Source of the DNA: Chromatiales bacterium
GTDB lineage: Bacteria > Pseudomonadota > Gammaproteobacteria > Thiohalomonadales > Thiohalomonadaceae
Length of the DNA stretch: 64,000 bases
Assembly (NCBI GenBank): GCA_003251535.1
Contig: QKFD01000103.1
Span: 1-64,000, forward strand
Direction of reading: 5' to 3'
The notes under the pieces: generated by a model
Databases searched by the model: none
What the model saw: the letters and a program-made list of their open reading frames with translations, nothing else
What the model was told of the DNA's origin: nothing
Made by a program: the position numbers and the translations under genes
Part shown: positions 19,644 to 28,126 of the stretch, piece by piece
Layout: each line of letters opens with the position of its first letter
How positions within the stretch are numbered: the first letter of the stretch is position 1

Positions 19644-21695
19644 TTATTGGCCCAGCATCCCCTTGAGATTGGCCAGGTGGGCGCGGCCTCGCTCCTGACG
19701 CTCCTCTTTGGGTAGCTCGTGGCCCACCCCTTCCCAGCGTAGGTCCTCTCTTGGCAGCTCCTCTAGGAAGCGGCTCGGGCGGCAGACCACCCGCTCGCCG
19801 CCGCGGCGGCGGCGCTGGGCGAGGCTGAGGGTGAGGGTGCGCTGGGCGCGGGTGACCCCGACATAGGCGAGGCGCCGCTCCTCTTCGATGGTCCCCTCTT
19901 CGATCGAGGTGCGGTGGGGGAGCAGCTCCTCCTCCATCCCCACTAGATAGACATGGGGAAACTCCAAACCTTTGGCCGCATGGAGGGTCATCAGGCGAAT
20001 CGCGTCCTGGTCCTGCTGTTCGTTTTGGCGGTCGAGGATATCCATGAGCGAGATCTTGTTGACCAGGGCCGCCAGATCGCTCTCCGGGGCTTCGTCGTTT
20101 TGCGCCATGCGGGCGAGCCAGGTGATCAGCTCCTCCACATTCTCCAACCGCCGCTCCGCCTGGCGGGCGTCGTTGCTGATGTCATCCAGGTGGCTGGCGT
20201 AGTCGATCTCTTTGACCAGATCGCGCACCGCGGCGATGGGGTCGCCGCGGCGGGCGCGGTCGCCGATCTCCACCAGCCAGTGGGCGAAGCGGCGTAACCG
20301 CTCCAGGGGGCGATCACTCAGGTGCTGTCCCAAGCCTAGTTCAAAGCTGGCGGCAAACAGGCTGATCCCGCGGCCAGAGGCGTAGCCTGCCAGCTTCTCC
20401 ACGGAGCTGGGGCCGATCTCCCGCTTGGGGGTGTTGACCACCCGCAGGAAGGCGGCGTCATCATCAGGATTGACCAGCACCCGCAGATAGGCCATCACAT
20501 CCTTCACCTCGGCGTTGGCGAAGAAGGAGTTGCCGCCGGAGAGTTGATAGGGGATGCGCTGTTCGCGCAGCGCCTTCTCGAAGATGCGGGACTGGTGGTT
20601 GCCGCGGTAGAGGATGGCGTAGTCGCGGAACTCGGTGCGCTCGCGGAAGCGGTGGTGGATGAGGTGGCCAACGACCTTCTCCGCCTCGTGGTCCTCGTCG
20701 CGGCAGTTCAACACGGTGATGGGATCACCAAAGCCGAGGGCGCTCCAGAGCCGTTTGTCGAAGACGTGGGGGTTCTGGGCGATGAGGGTGTTGGCGGCCT
20801 TGAGGATGCAGCCGGTGGAGCGGTAGTTCTGCTCCAGTTTGATCACCTTGAGCCTGGGAAAGTCCTGCTGTAACTGGCCCAGGTTCTCCGGTCGGGCGCC
20901 CCGCCAGGCGTAGATGGACTGGTCATCATCCCCCACCACCGTCAGCGCCCCGCGTACCCCCACCAGCAGTTGCACCAGGCGGTATTGGGTGGCGTTGGTG
21001 TCCTGATACTCATCCACCAAGAGGTAGCGGACGCGGTTCTGCCAGGTGGAGAGCACCTCGGCGTGCTGCTCAAACAGCAGCACTGGCAGCATGATGAGGT
21101 CATCGAAATCGACGGCGTTATACGCCTTGAGGTGGCGCTGATACTCGGCGTAGAGCGCGCTGGCGGCGATGTCGGCGGTCTCCCCCGCGGCCAGCGCGGC
21201 GGCCATCGCCTCATCGGGCAGGACAAAGCTATTTTTCCAGTGGGAGATGCGCCACTGCGCCTGCTCGGCAAAGCCGCTGTCGTGGCCGTCGCGGCGCAGG
21301 ATCTCGCGCAGTAGGGCGGCACAATCCTGGGCGTCGAAGATGGAGAAGTTGGCCTTGTAGGCGAGCCGCTGGTGTTCACGGCGGACGATCTCAAGCCCCA
21401 GGGTGTGAAAGGTGGAGACCTTGAGCCCGCGGCTCTGCCTCCCCTCCAGCAGTTTGCCGGTCCGCTCTTTCATCTCCCGCGCCGCCTTGTTGGTGAAGGT
21501 GACGGCGGCGATCTGGTGGGGTTGGATACCGCACTGTCGCACCAGATAGGCGATCTTCTGCGTGATCACCCGCGTCTTACCCGAGCCGGCGCCGGCCAGG
21601 ACCAGCAGCGGGCCATCGATGTAGCGCACGGCAGCACTCTGGGCGGGGTTGAGATCGGCCACGGGAGCGAAGGGGGGCTGCAAACGGGGCGCCAT
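19644..21695 (-). CDS. rep: ATP-dependent DNA helicase Rep (UvrD/Rep family)
   Basis: This superfamily 1A 3'-5' helicase helps replication forks restart and pass protein blocks. The 683-aa length is close to Escherichia coli Rep (673). Helicase motifs are clear: the Walker A loop AGAGSGKTR near residue 40, VTFTNKAAREM (Ia), VDEYQDTN (II), GDDDQSIYAWRGA (III), and C-terminal motifs including TLHAAKGLEFPHV (V) and YVGVTRAQ (VI). I chose the ATG at 21695; a TTG four codons upstream is also possible. The gene is convergent with nothing close by and divergent from a small membrane-protein gene. It appears intact. Confidence 0.95.
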   Translation of the reverse strand: MAPRLQPPFAPVADLNPAQSAAVRYIDGPLLVLAGAGSGKTRVITQKIAYLVRQCGIQPHQIAAVTFTNKAAREMKERTGKLLEGRQSRGLKVSTFHTLGLEIVRREHQRLAYKANFSIFDAQDCAALLREILRRDGHDSGFAEQAQWRISHWKNSFVLPDEAMAAALAAGETADIAASALYAEYQRHLKAYNAVDFDDLIMLPVLLFEQHAEVLSTWQNRVRYLLVDEYQDTNATQYRLVQLLVGVRGALTVVGDDDQSIYAWRGARPENLGQLQQDFPRLKVIKLEQNYRSTGCILKAANTLIAQNPHVFDKRLWSALGFGDPITVLNCRDEDHEAEKVVGHLIHHRFRERTEFRDYAILYRGNHQSRIFEKALREQRIPYQLSGGNSFFANAEVKDVMAYLRVLVNPDDDAAFLRVVNTPKREIGPSSVEKLAGYASGRGISLFAASFELGLGQHLSDRPLERLRRFAHWLVEIGDRARRGDPIAAVRDLVKEIDYASHLDDISNDARQAERRLENVEELITWLARMAQNDEAPESDLAALVNKISLMDILDRQNEQQDQDAIRLMTLHAAKGLEFPHVYLVGMEEELLPHRTSIEEGTIEEERRLAYVGVTRAQRTLTLSLAQRRRRGGERVVCRPSRFLEELPREDLRWEGVGHELPKEERQERGRAHLANLKGMLGQ

Positions 21696-21902
21696 TGTAC
21701 CACCCAAGGGGTTGTCCCCGGCGGTCCGCTTCCGCCATGCTAGTGCCCCAACATCGTGCTGAGGGCGGCCCTAGCGGGCGACGGTGACGCGGCGGCGGCC
21801 CTCACATCAGGCATATCTGAGGCTATCGGAAATACTCTCTAGCGGTTGCTGAGGCCCCGGTGGTGGCAGGGGCGCAGCGGCGGAAGATGCGGGGAACTCT
21901 GA

Positions 21903-22082
21903 GTGGACGAGGATCTGGATCGCGCCCGCGAGCGCTGGCGTAAGAAGAACCTGTTTCGTGCCGAGCGGCGCCCCCGGCGAGGGGCGCGCTGGTGGTTTAG
22001 TCGCTTGTTTCTGCTGCTATTGGTCGGCGCCCTGGGGGTCTGGTTAGGGGCGCGTGGGGTGCTGCATTGGCCTCCGTGGTAA
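21903..22082 (+). CDS. Small single-span membrane protein (59 aa, hypothetical)
   Basis: A GTG directly after an in-frame TGA opens a 59-residue frame with a GGGGA sequence about 10 bases upstream. The protein has an acidic start (VDEDLDRARERW), a strongly basic stretch, one hydrophobic helix (LFLLLLVGALGVWLG) and a short WPPW end. The positive-inside rule puts the N-terminus in the cytoplasm. It is divergent from rep. No family is recognised. The gene is supported only by its composition, which looks like a real protein rather than a shadow frame. Confidence 0.45.
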   Translation: MDEDLDRARERWRKKNLFRAERRPRRGARWWFSRLFLLLLVGALGVWLGARGVLHWPPW

Positions 22083-22311
22083 GCCGGCCCACTGCCCACC
22101 TCCTCTCTCCAGTACCGCCCATCTAGCCGGGCCGTAGCGGGCGATGGCTACTAATGACTCCGGCCTCCTCCACTGGTAGGGGGCAGCGGGTTGAGCCCCA
22201 CGATGTAGCGCCTGGGGGTTTAGCTCGCGCGGTTGAACGTGTTTTTTTTGGGGGCTGGGATCCACCATCCCAGCAGACAACACGGGTGAACCTACAAGAG
22301 TGACTAACACC

Positions 22312-23286
22312 ATGAAAAATAACCTCTCAACAATCCCACTGCCCTCTCTCTTCGGCTACGGTCTGGCGGCGCTCCTGGCCGCTGCGAGTCCGCCCGCCGC
22401 TGCCGCGATCCAGACGCTGAGTAGCACTGACTTTACCGGCTTTGCCACGGGGATCAGTGTCGCGGGTCAAGGGGGGTGGGGGATCGGTATGACCACTCCC
22501 AATATCGTGGTCGATGAGACAGTGGTGGCCGAGGCGGGAGGCAATGTGGTGTTCCGCTTATCAAACGCCGTGACCAGCGGCGATATCAACGACATCCCTT
22601 TTGCCCCGCGGCCCGCGGGGATCCCTAACTTCCCCGGGGATACGATCAGCAACCCCGTCCTGGGGTCGCCGGAGCTATTTGCCGGAGAGGCCAGCACCAC
22701 CGCCAGCCATCGGCGGTTCTACGCCAGCTTCCAGTTCAAATCGGCAACGGGTGCCGCGCAGCCGGGCCTGTTCATCTCGGTCAGTGCCGATAACGGCGCT
22801 GGTGGTCGGATGAGTTATGTCGGGCTGGAGGACACCGGCGCCGGCATCGATCTCATCACCTATGACATCGATGCCGCGGGGGACTTTGGCGGCGCGCAGA
22901 CCATCGCCAGCGGGCTGAGCTATAGCGATTGGCACGAGGTGGCCTTCGAGATCCTGTTCCAGGAGGGTCCCTCAAATGATGTGGTCACCTTCTATCTCGA
23001 CGGCTCTCCCATCCATACCGGCACCACCTGGGAGGCCTATTTTGCGGCAACGCAGGCCTCATCCTATCCCCTGGGGGTGCCGGTGCAGACCCTGCTGTTC
23101 AATGTCGGTGGTTCCGCTGTCCCGGCGAATAGCGGCAACGGCTACTACTTCGACAATGTGTTGATCCAAGTAGGTGAGGCGCCGACCACCATCCCAACCC
23201 TCTCCCAGTGGGCGCAACTGCTGCTCGGTCTAGGGGTGCTGGCCGTTGGCGGTTGGCGCTATCGGGCATCTGGCGAGGCGGTTTAA
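22312..23286 (+). CDS. IPTL-CTERM sorting-domain surface protein
   Basis: This is a 324-aa exported protein. The N-terminus has a signal peptide (MKNNLSTIPLPSLFGYGLAA, cleavage likely after PPAAAA). The body is a beta-sandwich-like domain with an extracellular composition. The end carries the tripartite IPTL-CTERM sorting signal: IPTLSQWA, a hydrophobic helix (LLLGLGVLAVGGW) and a basic RYRA cluster. Such proteins are thought to be processed by an exosortase-type enzyme (the XrtH group is linked to IPTLxxWG-CTERM), which is not in this window. A GTG at 22300 is an alternative start. The biological role of the body is unknown. Confidence 0.85.
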   Translation: MKNNLSTIPLPSLFGYGLAALLAAASPPAAAAIQTLSSTDFTGFATGISVAGQGGWGIGMTTPNIVVDETVVAEAGGNVVFRLSNAVTSGDINDIPFAPRPAGIPNFPGDTISNPVLGSPELFAGEASTTASHRRFYASFQFKSATGAAQPGLFISVSADNGAGGRMSYVGLEDTGAGIDLITYDIDAAGDFGGAQTIASGLSYSDWHEVAFEILFQEGPSNDVVTFYLDGSPIHTGTTWEAYFAATQASSYPLGVPVQTLLFNVGGSAVPANSGNGYYFDNVLIQVGEAPTTIPTLSQWAQLLLGLGVLAVGGWRYRASGEAV

Positions 23287-23311
23287 CCACTGGGTCGGCC
23301 TCGATCGGCGA

Positions 23312-23338
23312 CGGGGTGCTGGCGGCGCCAGCACCCCG
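23312..23338. terminator. Hairpin between convergent genes
   Basis: CGGGGTGCTGG and CCAGCACCCCG pair over 11 bp around a 5-base loop. It lies between the IPTL-CTERM gene and the end of the 828-aa gene, which converge. There is no clear T-run on either side, so it may act as a stabilising or weak bidirectional terminator. Confidence 0.55.
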
Positions 23339-23349
23339 CCTGATTGGGA

Positions 23350-25836
23350 TCACCAGCGGGCGCGGCCGCCGCGGATATCGTAGTGGACAAAGGTGCTGTA
23401 GATCCCGAGCCCCCCTTGGCGCATCCTGCCGGCGCTAATCAGCCGTTCAATGGCGTCGTAGACCTCGCGCGGGGTGTGCTCCTTCACCTTGATGTCGGCC
23501 GCGGTGGCACACAGGTGTTGGCTGCGTGGCACCCCGCCCACGGCACTGTTGTGGGCGGGACTGCGGTAGCCGGAGATGACGGTGATGGGCTGGCCCAACT
23601 CCCCGCGCAACACCTCCAACTCGTGCATGAGGGCCTGCACATTACCGCGTAATTGACGCGGTACCTCGACCCCATCGCGGGAGTTGAACTCCGCCATGCT
23701 GAAGTGGGTGGAGGCGCAGCTCTCCGCCGGATTGACGGGACAGTGGGCCGCGAGGGTGACCTCCATCCCTTCGGTGTAGGGGATATCCTCCCGCTCGCCT
23801 ACTTCACTCTCCTCCGCCACCTCCCCCAGGCCTCGATACCAGTCGTGGTAACCCAGGGATTGGGCAATGGTGTTGCGCACCTGCTCCGATAGCAGGGCAA
23901 AACCGGCATCAAACTGTTCGTCGGTGATGCACTCTTCACCATTCTCCATGCGGGCGATCCCCTGGGCCAGCAGACGCAGGGTGGTGCGATCGATGGTCAA
24001 CTCGGTGTCGGCATCGACCGTGAGGCCCCCTTGCTTGAGGCGGTCCACCATGAAGGTGATGTAGTTGTTGGTGTGGTTGCCGTCGCTGGCCGGGGCGTAG
24101 GCGCTGATGATCTTGCTGAGGGTGTTGCGATCACCGCGCAGGTAGTTGCGCAGCAGCAGGATGAGGGCGCGGACGCCGTACTCGTAGCTGCTGAACTGCT
24201 CAAACTCGCCATCGGTATTGGTCGCTACCTTCCCCTCCCACGCCTGGTTGGAGATGCGCAGATTGCCAGGGTTGTTGTTGCGGATCCCGCGTGGCTGCTG
24301 AAAGGCGCGGGTATAGAGCGACTGACTACTGGCCGGGGCGCTGCCCTCGAACATCTGCGCCTCGGTATCGCGGCGGCGGACCAACCCCGGTAGCGTCTTG
24401 CCGCCGGCCTTGACCCACTTGCGCAGCTCCACCGGGACGGCGGCGTAGTCGCCGTCGTTGAGTTTGCGCAGCAGGGTCGAGGAGGCGAAGGCGCCGGTGC
24501 CGATGTTGTAGACGAAGCTCACCAGGGCGTCGTACTGGTGGGGTTGCAGCTCGACGGTCACCGAGTCGTTGACGGCGCGCTGGAAGTTATTGACCCGCTC
24601 CAGCAGTAGCTCCGTGGCGCGGGCCTCGGTGACGCCGCTGCTATAGGGGCCCTCGGAGGCGGCGCCGTTGCAGTTACCGCGGTGGACCAAGGTGCCGTAG
24701 CCGATGGTGCAGTGGCCCGCCGGGTCGTTATAGAGGTTGGCGCGAAAGCCCTCGAACGACTTGATGAGGTCGATCCCCGCCTGGGAGATGGTGTGGGTCA
24801 TCACCCGGGGCGGACCGGAGAGGCCGCGCGCCGCCGGTACGATGGTGTAGGCGCTGCCAAAGGAGCTACCAAAGGCGATGCTGTCGGATTGGATGGTGAG
24901 GGCACTATCGCCGGCGATCTCCGGGGCGCTGTCGAGCACAAAGCCGCGGTGTTCGAGATCCGCCAGCGACTCGGCCAACTTCCCGGCGATCCCGAGGGGG
25001 TCACGGGTCAGGGTGTTGGCGGCGTTGCGGATGATGCTGTTCATCGCCTCGATGGTGCCGCGATAGGCCTGGATCACCGCGTCGTTGAAGGAGCGGCCCG
25101 CCTTCCAGTGGCTGAAAAAGAAGAAGGTGGTGGGCTCGGGTAGATAGTTGTTGCGTTTGGAGCCGGCGCTCACCGCCGCGCCGATATCGCGCCAGGCGCT
25201 GTTCAGGGTAGAGGCGTGGCAGTTCATCATGTAGACGCTGCGCAGCCGCAGCGGTCGGCCGCCATTGCTGGCCTTGATGGAGCGGATCTGGGCGCCGTTG
25301 ATATGGCTGCCGCCGGCGAGGGCGATGCTATCGGGACCCCCATGGGTGAGGACGAGGAGATCAATGATGCGCTGCTGTTGGGTCAGTCGGACCAGGGTGT
25401 CGCGCAGCTCGCTGAAGAGGGCGCTACCGTTGCGCAGTATCACCACATCGCCATAGTGCTCCGGTTTGGCGCCGGTGTAGCGGTTGAGCGCCAGCTCCGC
25501 CTCCTCTAGCAGTGAGTCGGTGGCGCTGCGCAGCCCCTGGCGGATCCCCCGCACCAGCTCATCTTTGATCGACTGCGGGATGAGAGAGGCGCCGGGGAGG
25601 GCGGAGAGCAGCCGCTCCACCAGCTCCGGGATGCCGAGATCGACGCCCCCATTTTCGATCAGCACCACCAGTGCCCGCTGGGCGGCGGAGAGGGGGTGGG
25701 ACCAGTAGCTGGCGCTGCGGCTGGTGGTGGCGGTGGCGGTGGCGGTCAAGCTCAGCGCGCTGGTACGGCCACCGTTGCGGCCCCGCAGCCGATCCAGTTC
25801 ACTCATCTGGCGATTGATGGCGATGAAACGGTTCAT
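23350..25836 (-). CDS. Caspase-like / lysozyme / M15 peptidase chimera (828 aa)
   Basis: Four segments can be read. Residues 125-265 look like a clan-CD (caspase-like) peptidase, with His165 in LVLTHGG and Cys206 in YMMNCHA. Residues 348-498 are a T4-type (GH24) lysozyme with Glu362, Asp371 and Thr377 at the spacing of the T4 triad. Residues 515-660 (RGIRNNNPGNLR onward) resemble the P5-like or muramidase-type domain often found in phage lysis or virion proteins. Residues 700-828 form an M15A D,D-peptidase, with His774, Asp781 and His818 (SQHLCATAAD, FVHYD). There is no signal peptide. It is the last gene of the subtilase operon. Likely activity is peptidoglycan cleavage of both glycan and peptide bonds. 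The caspase-like domain may process partner proteins. The combination is unusual. Confidence 0.85.
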   Translation of the reverse strand: MNRFIAINRQMSELDRLRGRNGGRTSALSLTATATATTSRSASYWSHPLSAAQRALVVLIENGGVDLGIPELVERLLSALPGASLIPQSIKDELVRGIRQGLRSATDSLLEEAELALNRYTGAKPEHYGDVVILRNGSALFSELRDTLVRLTQQQRIIDLLVLTHGGPDSIALAGGSHINGAQIRSIKASNGGRPLRLRSVYMMNCHASTLNSAWRDIGAAVSAGSKRNNYLPEPTTFFFFSHWKAGRSFNDAVIQAYRGTIEAMNSIIRNAANTLTRDPLGIAGKLAESLADLEHRGFVLDSAPEIAGDSALTIQSDSIAFGSSFGSAYTIVPAARGLSGPPRVMTHTISQAGIDLIKSFEGFRANLYNDPAGHCTIGYGTLVHRGNCNGAASEGPYSSGVTEARATELLLERVNNFQRAVNDSVTVELQPHQYDALVSFVYNIGTGAFASSTLLRKLNDGDYAAVPVELRKWVKAGGKTLPGLVRRRDTEAQMFEGSAPASSQSLYTRAFQQPRGIRNNNPGNLRISNQAWEGKVATNTDGEFEQFSSYEYGVRALILLLRNYLRGDRNTLSKIISAYAPASDGNHTNNYITFMVDRLKQGGLTVDADTELTIDRTTLRLLAQGIARMENGEECITDEQFDAGFALLSEQVRNTIAQSLGYHDWYRGLGEVAEESEVGEREDIPYTEGMEVTLAAHCPVNPAESCASTHFSMAEFNSRDGVEVPRQLRGNVQALMHELEVLRGELGQPITVISGYRSPAHNSAVGGVPRSQHLCATAADIKVKEHTPREVYDAIERLISAGRMRQGGLGIYSTFVHYDIRGGRARW

Positions 25837-25972
25837 GGTTGCTCCTTGTCGCAGTGTGCGACCGCAATCTGGGACCCCTCCTGCGAATGCCCGTGAGGCG
25901 CTGGTGGCGCAGGGGCCGCGGACCTCCTCGCCTCAGACGGACCGCTCGCCCGCGGTGGACGGCGTGGGGGGG

Positions 25973-26809
25973 TCACGCCGGCCCCTCCTCCTGGGCCTGC
26001 CGATCAAACTGGTCGAAGCGCTGCTGTAGCTCCAGCGCCCCTAGGTCGTAGGCGGTGGCGTAGCGCATGTTCTGGGCAATGCGATCGAATATCTCGTGTT
26101 CGTTGCTGCCCTCCGCTGGCGCCGGCGGCGCCGGGGCCGGGAGGGCGGGCTGCGGCACGGCGGCGGCCGGTGGCGGTGTGGCTGGCGCCGGGGGAGGCGC
26201 CGGACCGGTCGGCGCCGCGCCACCGAGGATCGATTGGATGTCGGCCAGCAGGTCGTCGTCGCGGATCAGCCCTTGCAGCTGGCGGGCGGTGAAGTCACCG
26301 CTACTCGCGGTGCGCGCCGGGGCGGATGCCTGGCCATCGCCCCCCTCCGCTTGAGGCACCTCTGGCACTGGCGCTGGCGGTGGGCAAGAGGCGGTGGGTT
26401 GGGGTGGGGTCTGCGCCGCGGTGGGGGCGGGCCGTCCAGGTGTCACGGGCCGCTGCTGGGCAGGGGGCGGCGGGCTGCCCACGGCCGCTGTGGGTGACCA
26501 GGAGAGGGGGGCGCTGGCCGGGGGTTGGGCCAGCCGCTCGGGATCGCTAACGGCGACCTCATACTCCACCAGCGCCCCGGTGCCGAGGTCATACTCCGGG
26601 GTGGCGGCGGCGGGCTGCTGGTGTACCGCGATCGGGGTGCCATCATCGAACGGGTGGCTGATGAGGGTGACGGTGCGCTTGGGCGCGCCCATGCCGCGGG
26701 CGGCGAGGATGGCGCGCTGCGGTGCCGGCGCCCACGGCTTGGGCCACTGGGCACTGTGGGCGGAGCGGCGCAGTAGTTGTCGATATTGATGCAGTGGATC
26801 CGCTTTCAT
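25973..26809 (-). CDS. Proline-rich adaptor-like protein (278 aa)
   Basis: The ATG at 26809 overlaps the preceding stop (ATGA), which decides the start over an upstream in-frame ATG. A short folded N-terminus (residues 1-95) is followed by about 150 residues of Pro/Ala linker, interrupted by a short helical piece (DFTARQLQGLIRDDDLLADI). The protein ends in a conserved-looking helix (EHEIFDRIAQNMRYATAYDL, then ELQQRFDQFDRQ). This layout of a flexible linker carrying short helical motifs is typical of a scaffold or recruiting protein. No family is recognised. It is followed after 136 bases by the chimeric hydrolase. Confidence 0.8.
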   Translation of the reverse strand: MKADPLHQYRQLLRRSAHSAQWPKPWAPAPQRAILAARGMGAPKRTVTLISHPFDDGTPIAVHQQPAAATPEYDLGTGALVEYEVAVSDPERLAQPPASAPLSWSPTAAVGSPPPPAQQRPVTPGRPAPTAAQTPPQPTASCPPPAPVPEVPQAEGGDGQASAPARTASSGDFTARQLQGLIRDDDLLADIQSILGGAAPTGPAPPPAPATPPPAAAVPQPALPAPAPPAPAEGSNEHEIFDRIAQNMRYATAYDLGALELQQRFDQFDRQAQEEGPA

Positions 26810-27561
26810 GGCGAGGACTCCCCGCTGCCGGGGTGGCGCATCTGGACCCGGGCGATGCAATAGGGGTCCAGGGTGAGGATCAGGTCGTTGGAGAGGTGCA
26901 GCGGTGTACCGGGGGCGGGGTGGATGGTGAGGCGGTTGGGGCCATACTCCACCACCTCGCCAAGGTGGTTGTTGACCAAGGCCACCGGCTCGTAGCCGGC
27001 ACTGGCCAGGTTGTGGCCCTCCACCAGGATCACCGGTTGCCCGGCGCTGCGGCTGAGGGAGAGCTTGGTCACCTGGGGCGGGGTGCGACTGCGCCGCGCC
27101 TTGCGAATGAGGTTGGCGAGATTTTTGTAATCGAGGCCGGTGTTGCCGGTGGCCTGTTTCAGATCGATGCCGCGCTGTTCAATCTGCTCTAGATCGCCCA
27201 CCGAGGTGACACCGAGGCGACGCAGCTCCTTTTTGGTGCCCGGATCCACATCCACGGTGTCGAGTTTGAGATCGCTCTCTTGGGCCGGTGCCTTACTGGT
27301 GGCGCGGACCTGTTGGTCGGTGATGGAGGCGAGCTGCAAGGAGATCTTGGAGGCGCCACTCTCACCCGGTTGGGCGGTCTTGAAGCGCACATCGTCACCA
27401 TCGAAGGTGGGGAAGATTTGCAGCTCCAGCGCCATATCCTTCACCGTGTAGGTGAGCGGTTTGTTGATCGATTTGATCGCCAAGGTCTCGCGGGTCTTAT
27501 CCAGCTCGACCACCAGCGAGTCAACGAACGACTCCAAGCTCCAGGCGCTGTTCTCCGTCAC
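26806..27561 (-). CDS. Helix-hairpin-helix / IPT-like domain protein (251 aa)
   Basis: I chose the GTG at 27561, which has an AGAGGGGG site upstream and follows directly on the previous gene; the longer frame would overlap that gene and has a low-complexity Pro/Arg leader. Residues 1-90 form a small beta domain starting with a helix (SLESFVDSLVVELDKTRETL), similar in feel to trypco2-type domains. Residues 104-157 look like a helix-hairpin-helix unit (VDPGTKKELRRLGVTSVGDL). Residues 163-240 look like an IPT/TIG immunoglobulin-type fold (VILVEGHNLASAGYEPVALV). Function is unknown; it may be a binding or assembly protein. It ends in an ATGA overlap with the proline-rich gene. Confidence 0.78.
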   Translation of the reverse strand: MTENSAWSLESFVDSLVVELDKTRETLAIKSINKPLTYTVKDMALELQIFPTFDGDDVRFKTAQPGESGASKISLQLASITDQQVRATSKAPAQESDLKLDTVDVDPGTKKELRRLGVTSVGDLEQIEQRGIDLKQATGNTGLDYKNLANLIRKARRSRTPPQVTKLSLSRSAGQPVILVEGHNLASAGYEPVALVNNHLGEVVEYGPNRLTIHPAPGTPLHLSNDLILTLDPYCIARVQMRHPGSGESSP

Positions 27562-27577
27562 GGCGTCGCCCCCTCTG

Positions 27578-27943
27578 TTACCACCCCGCCTGTTGGGCGG
27601 GGGGCGGCTGGGGATCGGTGGCCTCTGGCCCGGCGGCCACCTCCTCGGTGGGCGCCGGCGCTGGGGCGGGTCCATCTGCCACGGCGGTAAAACGCAGTCG
27701 ATGCAGGACCGGCTCCACCGTCACATCCACTGCATAGATGGGCGGGGCTACCCCCAGCGCCAGGGAGCCGTCGGCCTGGACCTGCACCGACAACTCAATG
27801 GGGGTCTCCACCGCCAGCTCCTCCACCCACATGCTGACCCCCGCCTCCTCATCACTGAGGCGACCGATCACATCGGTGTAGGCGAGCAGGTTCTCGCGCA
27901 GAAAGGCGAAGGCGGGATCGGGAGGGGTATGGGACTGGCTCAT
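27578..27943 (-). CDS. Small acidic protein with Pro/Ala tail (121 aa, hypothetical)
   Basis: The start overlaps the stop of the 58-aa gene (ATGA). Residues 1-90 are a compact mixed domain (FLRENLLAYTDVIGRLSDEE, then beta strands with VDVTVEPVLHRLRF). The last 30 residues are Pro/Ala/Glu-rich and probably disordered. It lies in the middle of the operon and is tightly coupled on both sides, which supports it as a real gene. No family or activity is recognised. Confidence 0.75.
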   Translation of the reverse strand: MSQSHTPPDPAFAFLRENLLAYTDVIGRLSDEEAGVSMWVEELAVETPIELSVQVQADGSLALGVAPPIYAVDVTVEPVLHRLRFTAVADGPAPAPAPTEEVAAGPEATDPQPPPAQQAGW

Positions 27944-28116
27944 GACGCCCCCTCCTTGCGGGGGACCGCTGTTAACAGCACCGGCAGCAGCGCCACCTTC
28001 TCATCGGTGACCCGTTGGTAACCGGGAAAGTCGGGCGGCTCTGTTCCGTCGTTGGCGGAGGGTTCCGACTCATCCCACTCGTCGGAGAAGGCGCTGCCCA
28101 GATCGTATTCGGCCAT
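27940..28116 (-). CDS. Small acidic protein (58 aa, hypothetical)
   Basis: The frame runs from the ATG at 28116 to a TGA that overlaps the next ATG. The protein is short and acidic at the start (MAEYDLGSAFSDEWDESEPS), with a more hydrophobic C-terminal half (KVALLPVLLTAVP). It starts 10 bases after the 694-aa gene. Tight coupling on both sides is the evidence for expression. It could be a linker peptide or chaperone-like partner; nothing in the sequence settles this. Confidence 0.65.
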   Translation of the reverse strand: MAEYDLGSAFSDEWDESEPSANDGTEPPDFPGYQRVTDEKVALLPVLLTAVPRKEGAS

Positions 28117-28126
28117 GGTGAGTCCC

